From: Ekhidna sp.
GTDB taxonomy: Bacteria; Bacteroidota; Bacteroidia; Cytophagales; Cyclobacteriaceae
Assembly: GCA_013214445.1 (NCBI GenBank)
Contig: JABSPG010000061.1
Location: 3,489 to 12,739, forward strand
Length of the DNA: 9,251 bases
Reading direction: 5' to 3'
This document shows, in pieces, positions 6,395 to 9,251 of the stretch (the first letter of the stretch is position 1; each line of letters starts with the position of its first letter). A program made the position numbers and the translations under genes. A model generated the notes under the pieces. The model was not told the origin of the DNA, did not search any database, and worked only from the letters and a program-made list of their open reading frames with translations.

Positions 6395-7894
6395 TTAGTT
6401 ACACAAACCAGGGCTTGCGTCACATTCAGATTGTGGGATTGGCAGGACAAATCGGTCGCTTAAAGGATCCAAGTTAGAGCTTGTGATTCTTACGAATAAC
6501 CCATTTGCAGCTTGACGTTTCAAGTCGTGAAATATGACTCCCTCGTATAGGAGCTCGCGATTTCTTTCAAGGATTAAGCTGTCGTAAAACTGGCTAGCAC
6601 TGAGCGTATCCAAAAGTGCTGGCAAACCTGCACGGGTTCTTACCGCATTTAGATCTGATAATGCAGTGGCATCTATCGGACTTCCAATGAAGTTTGACTC
6701 AAGGATCGATTCTGCGCGATCAAGATGCATCTCTGCAAGTCTCACTAAAGGAATAACATCTGTACTACGTAAATACTTAGCAGAGCTTACGCTTTGCGTG
6801 TTTACTTGATCTAGGTAGTAGAGCCCGTTGACTTGGTCTGCTGAAGTAGCAGACGAATCGATTCTTGCCCTTAAATCAGCACCGCTAAACTTAGGATTGT
6901 TTGCAAGAAATGTGGAGTTTAATGCAGAAGGCTGCAATCTCATCGTACTTCCGAAATCATTGAACGAGTTGAAGAAGGCAGATAATCCTGAAGTATTGAT
7001 ACCTGTGTTGTTTGCCGCAGTTTGCTGCACAGCAAGGATATCCTCGGTTGTATTACTAGCATTGCTAAATGCAGCATCTGGAGTGGCAGTCAATTGGAAT
7101 GGGCCACCAATTACATTGTTTAAGTGATTGATGGCGTTTGAGTACTCATTCATTTGCATTTCGATCTTCGCTAGGTAAGCTTCACATGCATAGTAGGAAA
7201 TGCGCTCATTGTTGGTGCCCAGGTTTTCAAGTGCGCTCGAAGCATCATTTAGATCAGTCTTCGCTCGGTTATAGATGTCACTCACGCTTGCTTTGGTAGG
7301 TGTATTGATTCCTTCAACGGAGGTAATTGGGTCGATCAACAATGGGATGGCAGGGTCGCTCCCAGAGCCCTGATACTGCGGTCCCCACAATCGAACCATT
7401 TCAAAATAGAGTATCCCCCTGATCGCCTTAGCTTCTCCCTCTATTCGTGCCCTAGCAGCGGCATCTGATACAATATCAATATTTGCGATGATTTCATTCA
7501 CAATGTTTATCGTTTCATACGCTCTTCTCCAGTTTGCTTCTACCCGGATATTGGTCTCCAGTACGCTCTTACGAACAAAATCTTCGTAACCCGGAGCGTT
7601 GGTTTCATCCCATGAGACCTCTAGGTTTACTTGTCGAGTTAGCAACGTGGCAATTAGTTTAAAATCGCCTCCAAGGAGCTCTCCTCCATCAGAACCATCA
7701 TTGATTCCAAAGAAATTGTAGTAAGCTCCATTAAGTGCACTTTCCATCGAAGACTGGTCCGTCAGAATGTCTCCGCTAAGAGAATTTTCAGCTTCAATGT
7801 CAAGTAGGCTATCGCATGAAATTGCTGTGCCAGCAATTAGGATGAAAGCGAGTACTTGCTTCATTTTTCTTAGTGTTGAGTTAGATGCTTTCAT
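6395..7894 (-). CDS. SusD/RagB-family outer-membrane nutrient-binding lipoprotein
   Basis: This 499-residue protein is the predicted surface lid of a SusCD importer, capturing a glycan or peptide and passing it into the SusC barrel. A lipoprotein signal peptide ends in GTAISC, with lipidated C27 followed by DSLLDIEAENS, a typical SusD beginning. The SusD-like N-terminal domain contains the helical stretch AKAIRGILYFEMVRLWG, followed by tetratricopeptide-like helices (YYACEAYLAKIEM). The RagB/SusD C-terminal domain ends with the hallmark LPIPQSECDASPGLCN. The length fits the family. The ATG at 7894 lies 2 bases after the susC stop; an alternative ATG at 7864, preceded by AAGAAAA, gives a shorter signal peptide with lipidated C17 and is equally credible. 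C491 and C498 near the C terminus could form a disulphide. The substrate is not evident, and no carbohydrate-active enzyme lies downstream. Confidence 0.96.
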   Translation of the reverse strand: MKASNSTLRKMKQVLAFILIAGTAISCDSLLDIEAENSLSGDILTDQSSMESALNGAYYNFFGINDGSDGGELLGGDFKLIATLLTRQVNLEVSWDETNAPGYEDFVRKSVLETNIRVEANWRRAYETINIVNEIIANIDIVSDAAARARIEGEAKAIRGILYFEMVRLWGPQYQGSGSDPAIPLLIDPITSVEGINTPTKASVSDIYNRAKTDLNDASSALENLGTNNERISYYACEAYLAKIEMQMNEYSNAINHLNNVIGGPFQLTATPDAAFSNASNTTEDILAVQQTAANNTGINTSGLSAFFNSFNDFGSTMRLQPSALNSTFLANNPKFSGADLRARIDSSATSADQVNGLYYLDQVNTQSVSSAKYLRSTDVIPLVRLAEMHLDRAESILESNFIGSPIDATALSDLNAVRTRAGLPALLDTLSASQFYDSLILERNRELLYEGVIFHDLKRQAANGLFVRITSSNLDPLSDRFVLPIPQSECDASPGLCN

Positions 7895-7895
7895 A

Positions 7896-7914
7896 ATTAA
7901 AATCCGATTTTAAT
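7896..7914 (-). repeat. 19-base palindrome at the susC/susD junction
   Basis: On the minus strand ATTAAAATC G GATTTTAAT is a perfect 9-bp inverted repeat around one central base. It covers the last codons and stop of susC and ends one base before the first possible susD ATG (7894). As RNA it would fold as an 8-bp, AT-rich stem with a CGG loop, so it is weak. It may couple susD initiation to termination of susC translation, or it may simply be a by-product of the IKIGF-stop codons. Confidence 0.4.
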
Positions 7915-9251
7915 GCCAGACATAAAGATTCTAGGTTGAGGAGCTGTGAAATTGTCTATTCCTCGGCTTATGTTCTGCCCGATGATTCCATCTAATGGAT
8001 CAAAGTAGCTTACATCCGGATCGTAACCGATGTAGTTAGTAATGGTGAATAAGTTTGTCGCACCTATGTAAACGCTTAAGTTCCTAAGCCCCATGTTTGA
8101 CAATGCATCCGCTGGGAGGTTATACGTCAGTGTGATATTCTTTAACCTGATATAGCTGCCGTCCTCAAGCCATCTGGTTGATGAGTTGGGCTCATCCTGG
8201 AAAGGGTTAAGCACGGGGTAAGGAGCTTCATCCCCTTCTTGATACCAGCGATCGCTTTCGCGTGAAAGCTGTCCTAAATTCAAGATTCCACTGTTTGCTA
8301 AAAACTCCCCAGTGGCGAAGTATAGATCTACGCCACTCACAAACTGGAACATGGCCGAAAGTTCCCAGTTTTTATAGGTAATTGCGTTTGTCAATCCTCC
8401 GAATAACTCTGGATTTGGATTGCCAACCACTGTACGTTGCGAAGCTTCCCAGTTGGTAGTTACATTTCTGTCGCCAAACCTGTCAGGAATTAAAAAGCCA
8501 CCAGCCGCTGATATTTGCTCAGCTGCAAGTACAGCATCCGAAGTGGATTCGTTTACAAAGTAAAGCGCTTCTCCAGTTTCGTAGTTTATACCTGCATATT
8601 CTCGCATGTAGAATACACCCGCTGGACTTCCTTCTAAGAATGCATTTACTCCCACAATTGCTTGCTCTCCTTTCAGATCGGTGATCGTATTTCTGTTGGA
8701 CGAGATATTAAAATCTGTTGTCCAAGAGAAGTCAGAGGTGTTGACGTTTACAGTACTGATATTTAACTCAAAGCCTCTGTTTTCCATAGATCCAATATTG
8801 TCAAATACAGTGGAGAGTCCGGAAGTCTGTGATACTGGTGTTGGAAATAGCAGGTCGTTTGTGGTTTTGATATAGTAATCGACCGAACCGGTAATACTCT
8901 TGCTGCTTAGACCAAAATCAAAACCGACATTAAACTGAGCGGTGGTTTCCCACTTCAAACTTTCGTTAGAAAGGTTTGCATACTCTACCGCATCTTCATC
9001 ATTGTACCGCGTCCTGATAAAGTTTCTTCTATATAAGAAATCATCGATTGGTGCATTTCCTACCAGTCCATAACTAGCTCTAAGCTTTAATTGAGACCAA
9101 GTACTTGAGCTGAAGCCACTCATGTTGTGAATGTTCCAACCAGCAGAGGCAGCAGGAAAATAGCCGAATCTGTTTTCTTCGCTAAACTTGGAACTTCCGT
9201 CCATACGTCCAGTTACCTGAAAGTCATATAGATCTCCTATGGAATAGCTTA
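7897..9251 (-). CDS. SusC/RagA-family TonB-dependent transporter, C-terminal part, truncated by window edge
   Basis: This is the outer-membrane barrel partner of the adjacent SusD-like lipoprotein, importing a bound substrate with TonB-derived energy. The minus-strand frame is open to base 9251, so the ATG at 9204 is internal. About 450 residues are present out of roughly 1000; the signal sequence, carboxypeptidase-like domain, TonB box and plug lie outside. Diagnostic segments include DGSSKFSEENRFGYFPAASAGW, read here as a run of short matches (DGSSKF, NRFGYFPA, SAGW) near the start of the visible part, then LKLRASYGLVGNAPI and YIGATNLFTITNYIGYDPDVS (its pieces YIGATNLF and GYDPDVS). The end, PQPRIFMSGIKIGF, finishes in the terminal aromatic residue expected of a barrel-assembly signal. 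The stop lies 2 bases from the susD start, as usual for this pair. Transcription comes from the right, outside the window. The substrate is unknown. Confidence 0.97.
   Translation of the reverse strand, partial: SYSIGDLYDFQVTGRMDGSSKFSEENRFGYFPAASAGWNIHNMSGFSSSTWSQLKLRASYGLVGNAPIDDFLYRRNFIRTRYNDEDAVEYANLSNESLKWETTAQFNVGFDFGLSSKSITGSVDYYIKTTNDLLFPTPVSQTSGLSTVFDNIGSMENRGFELNISTVNVNTSDFSWTTDFNISSNRNTITDLKGEQAIVGVNAFLEGSPAGVFYMREYAGINYETGEALYFVNESTSDAVLAAEQISAAGGFLIPDRFGDRNVTTNWEASQRTVVGNPNPELFGGLTNAITYKNWELSAMFQFVSGVDLYFATGEFLANSGILNLGQLSRESDRWYQEGDEAPYPVLNPFQDEPNSSTRWLEDGSYIRLKNITLTYNLPADALSNMGLRNLSVYIGATNLFTITNYIGYDPDVSYFDPLDGIIGQNISRGIDNFTAPQPRIFMSGIKIGF

Noticed and set aside
6828..7127. Plus-strand open frame of 99 codons inside susD
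   Set aside because: Shadow of the SusD reading frame; the hydrophobic Leu/Val/Ala content arises from complementing its Asn/Ser/Ala-rich codons.

Overview
The window reads as ordinary chromosomal sequence from a member of the Bacteroidota. The strongest evidence is an adjacent SusC/SusD outer-membrane uptake pair, a family essentially confined to that phylum. Supporting signs are moderate GC content (roughly the low forties by eye), weak Shine-Dalgarno sequences with A-rich leaders, and protein sequences that look like those of marine Cytophagales. The order-level placement is inference. Coding density is very high: no gene-free stretch exceeds 140 bases. I saw no rRNA, tRNA, CRISPR array, insertion sequence or phage gene.

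Layout. (1) Bases 1-1587, plus strand: the 3' nine-tenths of a long-chain acyl-CoA synthetase whose start lies before the window. (2) Bases 1592-2074, minus strand: a small hotdog-fold (PaaI-like) thioesterase that meets the synthetase tail to tail with 4 bases between stops. (3) A 139-base divergent intergenic region (2075-2213) with one tentative promoter facing right. (4) Bases 2214-6354, plus strand: a compact three-gene run. It holds phosphoenolpyruvate carboxylase (ppc), a metallo-beta-lactamase-fold hydrolase overlapping the ppc stop by 4 bases, and a pentapeptide-repeat protein 32 bases further on. (5) A symmetrical hairpin terminator at 6356-6379 between convergent transcription units. 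(6) Bases 6395-9251, minus strand: a SusD-like surface lipoprotein preceded by the C-terminal part of its SusC-like TonB-dependent transporter, which runs off the right edge.

How the genes may work together. The synthetase makes acyl-CoA and the thioesterase hydrolyses acyl-CoA-type thioesters, but they are convergent and not co-transcribed. PEP carboxylase supplies oxaloacetate to the TCA cycle; the two genes behind it have no known metabolic link to it. SusC and SusD form a lid-and-barrel importer for an unidentified glycan or peptide. They are the last genes of their operon, so any enzymes that would reveal the substrate must lie upstream of susC, outside the window.

I found no convincing new multi-gene system. 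The points most worth following up are: substitutions in PEP carboxylase at two of the four positions that bind the feedback inhibitor aspartate in E. coli; the ppc/hydrolase/pentapeptide gene run; a strictly periodic internal cysteine ladder in the pentapeptide protein; and a 19-base palindrome exactly at the susC/susD junction.
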